A stretch of 64,000 nt of DNA, taken from positions 47,534-111,533 of the forward strand of contig CALAJV010000026.1 in assembly GCA_937922805.1 (NCBI GenBank), read 5' to 3'. The notes beneath the pieces are model-generated. The model did not search any database and had not been told where the DNA came from. It saw nothing but the letters and a program-made list of their open reading frames with translations. Below are positions 33,884 through 42,632 of the stretch, in pieces. Position 1 is the stretch's first letter. Each line of letters starts with the position of its first letter. The stretch is from an uncultured Acidimicrobiales bacterium. Its GTDB lineage: Bacteria; Actinomycetota; Acidimicrobiia; Acidimicrobiales; SZUA-35. Position numbers and translations under genes: made by a program.

Positions 33884-36250
33884 ATGAAAGTTCTGCTGTC
33901 TTGGCTTAGAGAGTTCGCCCCATTTGAAGGTGAGCCACAAGCGCTTGCCGAATCCATGACCGATTTGGGAATGGTCGTTGAAGGCATCGAAACAGTGGGT
34001 GCTAATTGGGATGGAATTGTGGTGGCCAAGGTGCTCAGCCTTCGCAAACACCCCGAAGCCGACCGCATTCAGCTGGTCGATGTTGATGCTGGCGAAGGTG
34101 AACCGCTGCAAATATGTTGTGGAGCGTTCAATATGGCCGTCGGTGATCTTGTGCCGCTAGCTACCTTGGGCACAGTTATGCCCGGCGGCCTTGAAATCGC
34201 CCGCCGCAAGCTGCGAGGTGAATGGTCGAACGGCATGATCTGTTCTGAATCCGAGCTCGAGCTTGGACAGGATCATGATGGAATCATGGTTCTTGATGGT
34301 AGTCATACAGTTGGCCAGCCGCTTGCAGACGCCCTCGGGCACGAAACCGACACCCTTTTTGATCTCGATATTGAAGGCAATAGGCCCGATGCGCTCTCCG
34401 TCGCCGGAGTGGCCCGAGACCTCGCGGCTCGACTCGGGATAGCGTTCGCTTTGCCGACACCATCGGTTGGTGAAGTCGATCCGCCAGCATCGGAACGAGT
34501 AGGCATTAAGGTGACTGCTCCACAGCTTTGTCCTCGATTCGGTTATCGGGTTCTGGACAATGTCTCCATTGGAGATTCTCCGCCCTGGATGGCCGCTCGA
34601 TTGACAGCTGCCGGGATGCGCCCGATCAACTCGATCGTTGATATCTCAAACTATGTAATGCTTGAACTCGGCCAGCCGAACCACACCTACGATCTTGATT
34701 TGGTCGATGGAAAGACCATCGGTGTCCGGATGGGTCGTGACGGAGAGATGGTAAAAACGCTCGACGACGTCGACCGAAAAGTTACCGAAGCTGATGGGGT
34801 GATAACCGATGGCAGCGATCGAGTCATCGGTTTAGCTGGCGTCATGGGCGGAGCCTCGACCGAGATTGGCGAGACCACAACCTCGGTCGTGCTCGAGGCC
34901 GCAGTTTGGGATCGAATGATGATTGCCAAGACTTCCCGACGCTTGAATTTGCGATCAGAAGCGTCGACTCGATTCGAACGAGGGGTCGACCCGTTCGGCA
35001 TCGAACTCGCCTTGGACCGATTCGCTCAGTTAGCGGTCGAAATATGTGGGGCCAAGGTCGCCACCGGAGCGGTCACCTTCGACGCCGCTCCAATTAGTCA
35101 GCCAGTTGTGAACGTCAGAACCAGCAAAGTGAATCACCTTCTGAATACCGAGCTGACCTCGGACGATATTGCTGCCTTGCTAGCGCCTATCGGGTTTACG
35201 GCAACGCCAGCGGGCGAAGGCACCCTTGATGTGACTGTCCCATCGTGGCGGCCGGATTCTTCCATTGAAGAAGACATTGTTGAAGAAGTTGGGCGTCATC
35301 ACGGCTACTCAAAGTCTGGCAAGCGCGTTCCAACTCCAACTCAAGCTGGCGGCCTCACCCCGGCCCAGCGCAACAGGCGTCGCCTTCGACAAGCACTGCT
35401 TGGAGCCGGATTCTCAGAGGCTATGCCGATGCCGTTTCTAGCTCCAGGAGACCTAGCAAAGGTCGGCCTAGACGTCGAAGGCCTCGCCTTAACCAACCCG
35501 CTGGTAGCTGAAGAGTCCATATTGCGCAGCACTCTGCTCCCTGGGCTCTTGAAAGCGGTCGCTCGTAATGAGTCGCATCGAATTGAAGCGGTGAGCCTGT
35601 GTGAGCTTGGCCGAGCGTTCGCCCAGTCAGACGAAGAGTTACCCAACGAGTTCGAGCTGATAGCCGGAATTACATCCGGTTACAGCCCGGAAGCAACCGC
35701 GGCCGAGGTGGCTGTACGAGCGCTTCGCCGATTCTGCGCTGATCTCGGCCTCAGCGGAGTACAGGTTGACAACGCGGCGATGCCCGGGCTCCATCCCACT
35801 CGATCTGGCTCGGTTCGATTCCGGGGAAAGACGATAGGAGCGGTAGGAGAGATCGATCCGAGAGTGTCGGAGGCGTTCGGCGTATCGTCTCGAGTTGCCT
35901 GGTTCCAACTTGAGGTAGCGCCACTATTGGCGGCCCTGGAATCTACACCTAAATTTAAAGCAATTTCGCTTTACCCATCAAGCGATATCGATCTCGCATT
36001 TGTGACGCCGAACGACGTAGCAGCTACCGCCGTATTGCGAACCTTGCAGTCGGCTGGAGGGGCCACTCTTCGCTCTGTCGATCTGTTCGACGTGTTTAGA
36101 AGCGATCAGCTCGGCGACGATTGTCGGTCACTCGCCTTTAGTCTCCGTTTCCAAGCCGATGATCGAACCCTGACCGATGACGAAGTTGCTGAAGCTCGCC
36201 AAAAGTGCATTGACGCTGCGGCCGCAAACCACAAAGCGACATTGCGGTAG
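33884..36250 (+). CDS. pheT: Phenylalanyl-tRNA synthetase beta chain
   Basis: 788 aa, full length. Domain order: N-terminal EMAP-like tRNA-binding domain (residues ~40-150), B3/B4 editing domain that clears Tyr-tRNA(Phe) (~210-380), B5 domain (~400-470), a class II-like non-catalytic core, and the C-terminal ferredoxin-fold anticodon-binding domain (LYPSSDIDLAFVTP to CIDAAAANHKATLR). Follows pheS as one transcriptional unit. Confidence 0.97.
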   Translation: MKVLLSWLREFAPFEGEPQALAESMTDLGMVVEGIETVGANWDGIVVAKVLSLRKHPEADRIQLVDVDAGEGEPLQICCGAFNMAVGDLVPLATLGTVMPGGLEIARRKLRGEWSNGMICSESELELGQDHDGIMVLDGSHTVGQPLADALGHETDTLFDLDIEGNRPDALSVAGVARDLAARLGIAFALPTPSVGEVDPPASERVGIKVTAPQLCPRFGYRVLDNVSIGDSPPWMAARLTAAGMRPINSIVDISNYVMLELGQPNHTYDLDLVDGKTIGVRMGRDGEMVKTLDDVDRKVTEADGVITDGSDRVIGLAGVMGGASTEIGETTTSVVLEAAVWDRMMIAKTSRRLNLRSEASTRFERGVDPFGIELALDRFAQLAVEICGAKVATGAVTFDAAPISQPVVNVRTSKVNHLLNTELTSDDIAALLAPIGFTATPAGEGTLDVTVPSWRPDSSIEEDIVEEVGRHHGYSKSGKRVPTPTQAGGLTPAQRNRRRLRQALLGAGFSEAMPMPFLAPGDLAKVGLDVEGLALTNPLVAEESILRSTLLPGLLKAVARNESHRIEAVSLCELGRAFAQSDEELPNEFELIAGITSGYSPEATAAEVAVRALRRFCADLGLSGVQVDNAAMPGLHPTRSGSVRFRGKTIGAVGEIDPRVSEAFGVSSRVAWFQLEVAPLLAALESTPKFKAISLYPSSDIDLAFVTPNDVAATAVLRTLQSAGGATLRSVDLFDVFRSDQLGDDCRSLAFSLRFQADDRTLTDDEVAEARQKCIDAAAANHKATLR

Positions 36251-36337
36251 GTAGTAGCTCCTTAGCTGTTTCAAAAGTCGATTGGCGCTGGGTCCGCGTT
36301 GGCGTTGCAGCCCAACAGCGTGAGCTAGGCTATGGCC

Positions 36338-38188
36338 ATGACTGCAACGGACTCCAGCACCACGTCAGACGATCTAGCGGCCGCCAACGTTGAATGGGAC
36401 TTGACCTCGCTGCTCGACGGCGCAGCAACGCCGGACGAATTGCTAGCTAAGGCTGAAACCTTGGCCGCTCAAATCGAAACCAATCGGGGACAGATCTCCG
36501 GCATGGATGGTGGCCGGCTGGCAGATGTGATGAACCAGCTTGCTGAAGTACATGAGCTGATGAGTCGAGCCGGTCACTTCGGCATGCTCACCTTTTCCGA
36601 GAACACCGCTGACCCCGAGCGGGGGGCGCTAGTACAGCGAATGCAAGAAGAAGCAACTTCCATCGGTTCCAAGCTGCTCTTCGTCGATCTGGAGTTCGCA
36701 GCGTTGGACGACGACGCAGCGGCCGCGTTGCTAGCTGACGACCGTCTGCAATTCTGCGCTCATCACTTGCGCAATACCAGACGGAACCGCCCCCATCTAC
36801 TGTCCGAAGCCGAAGAAACAGTCCTTCTTGAATCCTCGGTTTCTGGAGCTTCGGCCTGGGTGCGGCTGTTCTCAGAGCTAACATCAGCCATCGAGGTTGA
36901 GCTCCCAGCTGATGACAACTTGGCCGATGAGGCGTCAGAAACGAGGACAGCTGGCTTGGAAGAGGCCTTGTCGCTATTGCAGCACCCCGATCGAGACGCC
37001 CGAGCAAGTGCTGCGGCGGCAGTTACTGATGGGCTTCGGTCCGATCTGCGAACGAGGGCTTTTGTCTACAACACCTTGCTTCTCGATAAGTCGGTTAACG
37101 ACCGACTCCGGGATTTTCCTACGTGGCTTTCGAGCCGCAACCTATCGAACGAGGCCAGCGACGAATCGGTTGCAGCCTTAGTCAGTGCGGTCAAAGGTCG
37201 ATACGATATTCCCCAGCGTTGGTATCGGTTGAAAGCAGAGGCTCTTGGACTTGATCGCCTCGCCGATTACGACCGAATGGCATCGGTAGCGTCGAGTAGT
37301 AAACAAATAGGTTGGACCGAAGCAACATCGGTTGTTCGCGATGCGTATCAGTCGTTTTCACCGGACCTGGCAACGATAGTCGACCGCTTCATTGATGAAC
37401 GGTGGATTCACGCTCCGATCCAGCCAGGCAAACGGCCGGGAGCGTTCTGTGCCTACTCGGTGCCTTCAGATCACCCGTATGTTCTGCTCAATTGGACCGG
37501 ACAGTCAAGAGACGTGTTGACGCTAGCTCACGAGTTGGGCCATGGCGTTCACGCTTACCTATCCCGCGAGCAGAGTATCTTCCATCAGTCAACCCCGCTG
37601 ACCTTGGCCGAGACAGCGTCAGTGTTTGGAGAGACCGTAACCAACAACCGATTGCTCGAGTTGATCGAGGAACCGGACGAAAAGTTTGCCTTGCTCGCTT
37701 CGGTTGTCGATGATTCGATCGCCACCGTTTTCCGCCAAGTTGCGATGAACAACTTCGAAGATCTGTGCCACAACGAACGGCGAGACGTCGGGGAACTCTC
37801 AGTTGACCGATTCGGCGAACTATGGATGGACTCCCAAAAAGAAATGATGGGGGATTCGGTAGAGCTGTCGGAAGACTACTCAATTTGGTGGTCCTACATT
37901 CCGCACTTTATTGGCACGCCGGGTTACGTGTACGCCTACGCGTACGGCCAGCTTCTAGCACTGTCGGTTTACGCCCGATACGAGGAATCTGGCGACTCGT
38001 TCGTACCGGACTATCTGAGTTTGTTGAAAGCGGGCGGATCCCGACCCCCCGAAGAACTAGCGTCGATGGTTGACTGCGATCTAGCTGATCCTGGTTTCTG
38101 GGATGCCGGACTCGCGATTGTAGATTCCCAACTCACCCGGGCAGAACAAGCAGCCGTCGCCGCTGGCCGAGTTGAGTCAAAATCGTGA
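36338..38188 (+). CDS. pepF: Oligoendopeptidase F family M3 metallopeptidase
   Basis: 616 aa cytoplasmic zinc peptidase degrading oligopeptides. The zinc site is HELGHGVH with the third ligand Glu in LAETASVFGE, about 28 residues downstream; GTPGYVYAYAYGQLLAL is a conserved substrate-binding region. The N-terminal ~180 residues form the helical F domain. TAGGCT abuts ATG 36332 and lies 6 nt before ATG 36338, so a leaderless transcript would start at the second; the difference is two residues. Confidence 0.94.
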   Translation: MTATDSSTTSDDLAAANVEWDLTSLLDGAATPDELLAKAETLAAQIETNRGQISGMDGGRLADVMNQLAEVHELMSRAGHFGMLTFSENTADPERGALVQRMQEEATSIGSKLLFVDLEFAALDDDAAAALLADDRLQFCAHHLRNTRRNRPHLLSEAEETVLLESSVSGASAWVRLFSELTSAIEVELPADDNLADEASETRTAGLEEALSLLQHPDRDARASAAAAVTDGLRSDLRTRAFVYNTLLLDKSVNDRLRDFPTWLSSRNLSNEASDESVAALVSAVKGRYDIPQRWYRLKAEALGLDRLADYDRMASVASSSKQIGWTEATSVVRDAYQSFSPDLATIVDRFIDERWIHAPIQPGKRPGAFCAYSVPSDHPYVLLNWTGQSRDVLTLAHELGHGVHAYLSREQSIFHQSTPLTLAETASVFGETVTNNRLLELIEEPDEKFALLASVVDDSIATVFRQVAMNNFEDLCHNERRDVGELSVDRFGELWMDSQKEMMGDSVELSEDYSIWWSYIPHFIGTPGYVYAYAYGQLLALSVYARYEESGDSFVPDYLSLLKAGGSRPPEELASMVDCDLADPGFWDAGLAIVDSQLTRAEQAAVAAGRVESKS

Positions 38189-38248
38189 GTTTCGGCTAAC
38201 TAGCCAAAATCGCGAAAGTTCTGACTGGACCATCCGATAGGGCTATCG

Positions 38249-39034
38249 ATGAGTCTTGAAACAGGTCCAACTAGCAACTCAACTCCGGTCGGTTCGGTCG
38301 ACTGCTCAAACGCCGACATGATTCTGGCCGTCGCCGATCGGTTGGCGTCTCGCTCGGTCTTCAGCGGCTCCGATATAGACATCGCAGCCAAGACGACACA
38401 TTTTGGGCGGGCTCGAGGGGACTTCTATTGGTATCAATCAACCGCCTACGGGTCGTTCATGATCGTTGGCGACGTCGGAGCGTCGGGGGAGTGCCCAGAG
38501 GCAGCGATGCAGCTTCTTCCATCGGCCATCGCCCAGGCGGCTAGCGATAATCGAGAACCGGACCCGCTTGCGCTTTTGAGTGCCGTGGCGTCGGTGCTGT
38601 ATCGAGATCTTGTCGACCATGATGCAGTGGCAACATTATGTGTGGCGACCTGGGATGCGTCGGAGACGAATTTGGTGGTTTCGAACGCTGGTCACTTTCC
38701 TTTGCTTCACGCCTCGGGCTCCGGGGTCCGTCAACTTGAATCAAGCGATGCTCCGATCGGCACCTGGAAACGCCTTGAAGGGGTTCCGGAAGTGATTTCG
38801 CTCTCTCCCGGGGATTTCTTACTAATGGGAACCGATGGCTTGATTGAGCAAGAGGATAAGGCCGGAATGGAGTTTGGGTTCCCTCGTTTGGCGCAGACAC
38901 TGCTCGACGATCGGGGCTTGGCCGCTAGTGACGTCATCGATGACGTGTTCAACGCAATTAGTGCCTATGGTCGGGGCGTCCGACAGCTCGATGATCGAAC
39001 CGCTCTGGTGATCACCCGACCGGTGGTCGGCTGA
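38249..39034 (+). CDS. Stand-alone SpoIIE/PP2C-type serine phosphatase
   Basis: 261 aa. The whole protein is the SpoIIE-type PP2C fold: ARGDFYWY, FMIVGDVGASGE (metal-binding Asp), VVSNAGHFPLL, LLMGTDGLIEQ and LDDRTALVI carry the metal-binding acidic residues. There is no receiver, PAS or GAF sensor domain. Such enzymes usually dephosphorylate an anti-anti-sigma factor; no STAS or anti-sigma gene is adjacent, so its target is unknown. Ends in a terminator. Confidence 0.88.
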   Translation: MSLETGPTSNSTPVGSVDCSNADMILAVADRLASRSVFSGSDIDIAAKTTHFGRARGDFYWYQSTAYGSFMIVGDVGASGECPEAAMQLLPSAIAQAASDNREPDPLALLSAVASVLYRDLVDHDAVATLCVATWDASETNLVVSNAGHFPLLHASGSGVRQLESSDAPIGTWKRLEGVPEVISLSPGDFLLMGTDGLIEQEDKAGMEFGFPRLAQTLLDDRGLAASDVIDDVFNAISAYGRGVRQLDDRTALVITRPVVG

Positions 39035-39080
39035 TTTGAATGTACTAGTGATAGAGATCTCGTAGCCCGAGCTACCTGAT

Positions 39081-39107
39081 CGAAGCTCATCGGCTTCGCT
39101 TCTTCTT
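39081..39107 (+). terminator. Terminator after the SpoIIE-type phosphatase gene
   Basis: Stem CGAAGC/GCTTCG (39081-39086 / 39093-39098) with a 6-nt loop, followed by CTTCTTCTT. A second hairpin GTAGC-CCGA-GCTAC precedes it at 39062-39075. Confidence 0.55.
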
Positions 39108-39164
39108 GCCATCGACTCGTGATCGTGTCAGTCTTGTGACTCTGAACCGTAAGGGGAAACGATC

Positions 39165-40067
39165 ATGCAGTACGACGAAGCAGTAGAAGCCTTCTTTGTC
39201 CCCTCGCCCCAAGGTGTAGTTCCAGAGCCTACCAAGCGACGTTCGGTTGCTCGTCGGCTCCGCGATGCGATCGAGCCAATCGCCATGCATCCGGTTTGGT
39301 CGAGGCAAAACAACGAAGCGATGGCTGGGTTGGGTCTCGATTTCTTCTCTGGCTACACGTGGGGCCGAGCCGCGGCCCTTGGCGAACCATCGCCTGGAGT
39401 GGTCGTATCGTCGTTTGCTGTCTTTGAGCCAGCCTTGATTTCCAGCGTGTATCAAGCGGGACGAGAGGCTTGTAGCCGAGCCCAGGTGCTCGATACTCGG
39501 TTCGACGCAACAACAACCAGTCTCAGAAAGGTTCTTGACCGCATCGATGTTTCTGATGCCGCGACTCGGCTAAAAGAGGCGGCGCTCGAGGCAGACCGTA
39601 GTGGTCGACCCCTTTATGCTGGGCTGGCAGAGATAGCTGTTTCAGACGACCCGGTTGAGATGTTATGGCGCAGCGCTGAGATGATTCGCGAACACCGCGG
39701 AGATAGCCATATAGCGGCGTGTGTAGCTGAAGGACTCGATCCCATCGCGATGAGCGTGTTAACTGAGCTGTGGGTTGGGTTCCCGCTGGGGGAGTATTCC
39801 GGAACAAGAGGTTGGTCGCCTGAGGCGATTGATGGAGTCGCCGACAGGCTTCGGAGCGAGACCCTTCTCGATGGGAGTCGGCTAACTCATACTGGCAAAG
39901 CCCTCCGAGATCGAATCGAAGATGCCACTGATCGCGCCCAGGATCAAATCGTCGGCGCGCTTGGAGCTGACATCGATGGCCTGATCTCTGACCTATCAAC
40001 ATGGTCCGCTCGCTGCATCGACGGGTCAGCGTTTCCGCCTAACGCATACAAGCGAGCGGCTGGATAG
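39165..40067 (+). CDS. SCO6745-family winged-helix-like protein
   Basis: 300 aa. Matches from memory the actinobacterial SCO6745 family: GLGLDFFSGYTWGRAAALG, VSSFAVFEPALI, LWRSAEMIREHRGDSHIAA, RGWSPEAIDGVADRL and LTHTGKALRDRIEDATDR. The second half looks like a winged helix with the LT-x-x-G-x-A-L-R-x-x-I-E pattern of MarR-like domains. Cytoplasmic, function not established. AAGGGGA lies 7 nt before the ATG. Monocistronic, convergent with the leucine operon. Confidence 0.8.
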   Translation: MQYDEAVEAFFVPSPQGVVPEPTKRRSVARRLRDAIEPIAMHPVWSRQNNEAMAGLGLDFFSGYTWGRAAALGEPSPGVVVSSFAVFEPALISSVYQAGREACSRAQVLDTRFDATTTSLRKVLDRIDVSDAATRLKEAALEADRSGRPLYAGLAEIAVSDDPVEMLWRSAEMIREHRGDSHIAACVAEGLDPIAMSVLTELWVGFPLGEYSGTRGWSPEAIDGVADRLRSETLLDGSRLTHTGKALRDRIEDATDRAQDQIVGALGADIDGLISDLSTWSARCIDGSAFPPNAYKRAAG

Positions 40068-40088
40068 CGCCGGACTGTTTGGCTCAAC

Positions 40089-40568
40089 TCACCCGGGACG
40101 TTTCAACATGAGAGCGTTGCGAATAGCGGCGCACACGAGGACGTCATCTTGGTTGAATGCCCGGTGCTCGAACGAAACGACGCCGCGGTCCGGCTTCGAC
40201 CTTGACTCTCTGGCGGTAAGAATTTCGGTTTCGGCATGAATCGTGTCGCCATGGAATACCGGCGCCGGAAAGTTAACTGCGTCAAAGCCTAAGTTGGCGA
40301 CTGTCGTGCCGTGGGTTAACTCGTGAACAGACAGTCCAACAAGCAGGGCAACGGTAAACATCGAGTTGACGAGCACCCTGCCAAACTCGGTGGTCGACGC
40401 ATAGTCAGCGTCGAGGTGAATCGGCGCTGGATTCATAGTGGAGACGGTGAATCCAACATTATCGGCTTCGGTAACGGTGCGGGTGAGTGCGTGCGGCACA
40501 ACCAAGCCCGGTGTCAGATCTTCAAGCCACATGCCTTTGGGGATAATCTCGCGAGCCACTGGGATCAA
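40089..40568 (-). CDS. MaoC-family (R)-hydratase, Rv2499c-like
   Basis: 159 aa hot-dog-fold hydratase. The family pattern TRTVTEADNVGFTVSTMNPAPIHLD carries the catalytic Asp/His region, and FHGDTIHAETEI is also conserved. In Mycobacterium tuberculosis the equivalent gene, Rv2499c, sits in the accD1-accA1-fadE19-citE cluster and is assigned to leucine/itaconate breakdown; I infer the same here. TTG start overlaps the citE stop (TTGA); ATG 40532 is an alternative that would remove 12 residues. Last gene of the operon. Confidence 0.85.
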   Translation of the reverse strand: MIPVAREIIPKGMWLEDLTPGLVVPHALTRTVTEADNVGFTVSTMNPAPIHLDADYASTTEFGRVLVNSMFTVALLVGLSVHELTHGTTVANLGFDAVNFPAPVFHGDTIHAETEILTARESRSKPDRGVVSFEHRAFNQDDVLVCAAIRNALMLKRPG

Positions 40569-41437
40569 CGTTCGTCGCCGGGGTCAATACCGGCCGCCGC
40601 TAGTATTTGACGGGCTTGCTCCGCTACCGGTTCATCGACCATTTGGCCCTCAAAGTCGATGGCCGCCACACCAGTTGCCACACCGGCATCGAACGCGGTC
40701 AGTAATCGATGGGCCCGTTTTATCTCAGCTTCAGTCGGCATAAATCCTGCATTGGCGATCTTGACTTGGCCGGGATGGATGCAGAGCTTGCCGACGTAGC
40801 CCATCGAGCGGGCCTCGACTGATTCGTGCGACATCCGATCCAGATCTCGAAAGTTGGACACAATCTGGTCGATTACCGGCTTACCTGCCAGGCGACCCGA
40901 TTGGGCAACTGATGACCGAGCGAACAACACCTCGGTATTGGTTTCGGTCCGAACCCCACCAAGGTCAGCGATGTAGTCCTCGGCGCCGAAGTAGGCGCCG
41001 ACGATCTGATCGTGAGCAAGAAGTTGACGAGCATCGGCGACGCCTTGAGCGGTCTCAAGGCCGGCGATGATGCCGAGATGGCCGAAACCGGCCTCATTCA
41101 GTAGTCGCGAGCACAAATCGAGTCCTTCGAGGGTCTCGACCATGGGAACGACCACCGCTGTGAGGTCAACGTGAAGCCCGGACGAGATGTCGTCGTCAAA
41201 CCACGGCGTCCCCGGTGGGTTTACTCGAACAAAGACGGCACGGCCGTGGCCCATTATGGTGGGAGCGAGGTTGGCAGCGTTGGATCGACCAGCCGCCTTT
41301 TGGTCGAAGGGAGTGGCGTCTTCGCAATCGATAACGATGCCGTCGGCACCGACCCGGGTGGTCTTTGGTATAACGTCGTCACGGATTGCAGGAGCGAACA
41401 GCAAAGACCGTAGTCGGGGGAGCGGAGTAGGAAGCAT
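40565..41437 (-). CDS. CitE-like beta-hydroxyacyl-CoA lyase, Rv2498c-like
   Basis: 290 aa HpcH/HpaI-family TIM-barrel lyase. Visible: RSLLFAPA, DCEDATP (metal-binding Asp), VRVNPPGTPW, GLETAQGV (metal-binding Glu), GAEDYIADLG and GKLCIHPGQ. There are no CitD/CitF partners, so it is not a citrate lyase subunit. Its counterpart Rv2498c is described as a lyase acting on leucine- and itaconate-derived hydroxyacyl-CoA; inferred role here is cleavage of 3-hydroxy-3-methylglutaryl-CoA or a relative. Overlaps the upstream dehydrogenase gene by 1 nt (TGATG). Confidence 0.87.
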   Translation of the reverse strand: MLPTPLPRLRSLLFAPAIRDDVIPKTTRVGADGIVIDCEDATPFDQKAAGRSNAANLAPTIMGHGRAVFVRVNPPGTPWFDDDISSGLHVDLTAVVVPMVETLEGLDLCSRLLNEAGFGHLGIIAGLETAQGVADARQLLAHDQIVGAYFGAEDYIADLGGVRTETNTEVLFARSSVAQSGRLAGKPVIDQIVSNFRDLDRMSHESVEARSMGYVGKLCIHPGQVKIANAGFMPTEAEIKRAHRLLTAFDAGVATGVAAIDFEGQMVDEPVAEQARQILAAAGIDPGDER

Positions 41438-42621
41438 CAGGCCGAGATGTACGAGCGCTTGGCTACTTCTTCCAGCATGACCTCGGTGGCGCCACCACCG
41501 ATCGGCAAGATACGAGCATCTCGGTACATGCGCTCGATGGCCGACTCTCGCATGTAACCCATTCCGCCATGGAACTGGACGCAGTCGTACATGATTTCGT
41601 TCACGATTTCACAGCCCCAGGCTTTGGCACCAGACATTTCCTTGACGTTATCGACGCCTTGATCGCCGAGCCATGCCGCATGATACATCGACGCCCGGGC
41701 GGCATCGACTTTGGCTTGGTTCATCGCCATGCGTTGGCGAATAGCCCCGAGGTCGAAGAGTCGTCCACCGAACGCGCTGCGGTTCTGGGTGTACTCGTTA
41801 GTCAGATCGATCGCAGCCTGGGCCGCACCGACGCCCATGCCGATAAGCACCATACGTTCGTTCTGAAAGTTTTTCATCGTCTCGTAGAAACCCCGGTGTG
41901 GAGTGCCCAACAACTGATCATCGGGAACCCAGACGTCGTCGAGGGTTAGTTCAGCGGTATCTGAGCAACGCCAACCGTGTTTGTTGAGCTTCTTGGCGAC
42001 CGAGAACCCTTCGGTGTCGGCCGGAACGAGGAAGGTGGAGATGCCGTACTTGTTCTCAAGGTCGGTGCGGGCAGCAACGATTGTCATGTCGCCGTAGACC
42101 GCGTTGGTGATGAACGTTTTGGTTCCGTTGATTCGCCAACCGTCGCCGTCCTTAACTGCCTTAGTGCGAATACCGGCTACGTCGGACCCGGCATCGGGTT
42201 CGCTAACGCCGATAGACAAAATCAGCTCGCCCGACATCATTTGTGGCACGTACTTCTGTAGCTGCTCGTCACTACCCGAGTTGATTAGATGCGGTCCAGC
42301 CATGTCGGTGTGGACGAGCGCCGTTACCTCGAAACCAGCAAAGGTCGAAGCCCCAAGGGCTTCGCTAAAGGTCGCTGATGCCAAGTAGCCCATGCCAAGG
42401 CCGCCAAGCTCAACCGGAACCCGCAAACTAAACATGCCGAGGCTGCCCATTTGGCGCAGAACCTCGCGTGGAACCTTGCCGTCCTCTTCCCACTGCTCGC
42501 CGTTTGGCTTTACCTCGTTGTTAACGAACTCGATCGTCTGATCGTAGATTGCTTGAAGCTCGTCGGTCATATAAACGTTGCGGTTGGTGTTTGGGTGATT
42601 CGTTCGTTGTGATGTTGGCAT
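41437..42621 (-). CDS. Isovaleryl-CoA dehydrogenase-type acyl-CoA dehydrogenase (FadE19-like)
   Basis: 394 aa flavoenzyme. FAD and substrate motifs: LSIGVSEPDAGSDVAGIRT, FITNA and GGMGYMRES. The usual catalytic Glu of the C-terminal IYEGT motif is replaced (LPIGGGATEV), while a Glu is present in NERMVLIGMG; this swap is the hallmark of isovaleryl-CoA dehydrogenase, whose base lies on that helix. The AGGAGG site 6 nt before ATG 42621 fixes the start, adding an 18-residue polar N terminus before MTDEL. Likely converts isovaleryl-CoA to 3-methylcrotonyl-CoA, the substrate of accA1/accD1. Confidence 0.9.
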   Translation of the reverse strand: MPTSQRTNHPNTNRNVYMTDELQAIYDQTIEFVNNEVKPNGEQWEEDGKVPREVLRQMGSLGMFSLRVPVELGGLGMGYLASATFSEALGASTFAGFEVTALVHTDMAGPHLINSGSDEQLQKYVPQMMSGELILSIGVSEPDAGSDVAGIRTKAVKDGDGWRINGTKTFITNAVYGDMTIVAARTDLENKYGISTFLVPADTEGFSVAKKLNKHGWRCSDTAELTLDDVWVPDDQLLGTPHRGFYETMKNFQNERMVLIGMGVGAAQAAIDLTNEYTQNRSAFGGRLFDLGAIRQRMAMNQAKVDAARASMYHAAWLGDQGVDNVKEMSGAKAWGCEIVNEIMYDCVQFHGGMGYMRESAIERMYRDARILPIGGGATEVMLEEVAKRSYISA

Positions 42622-42632
42622 AGCAGAGCCTC

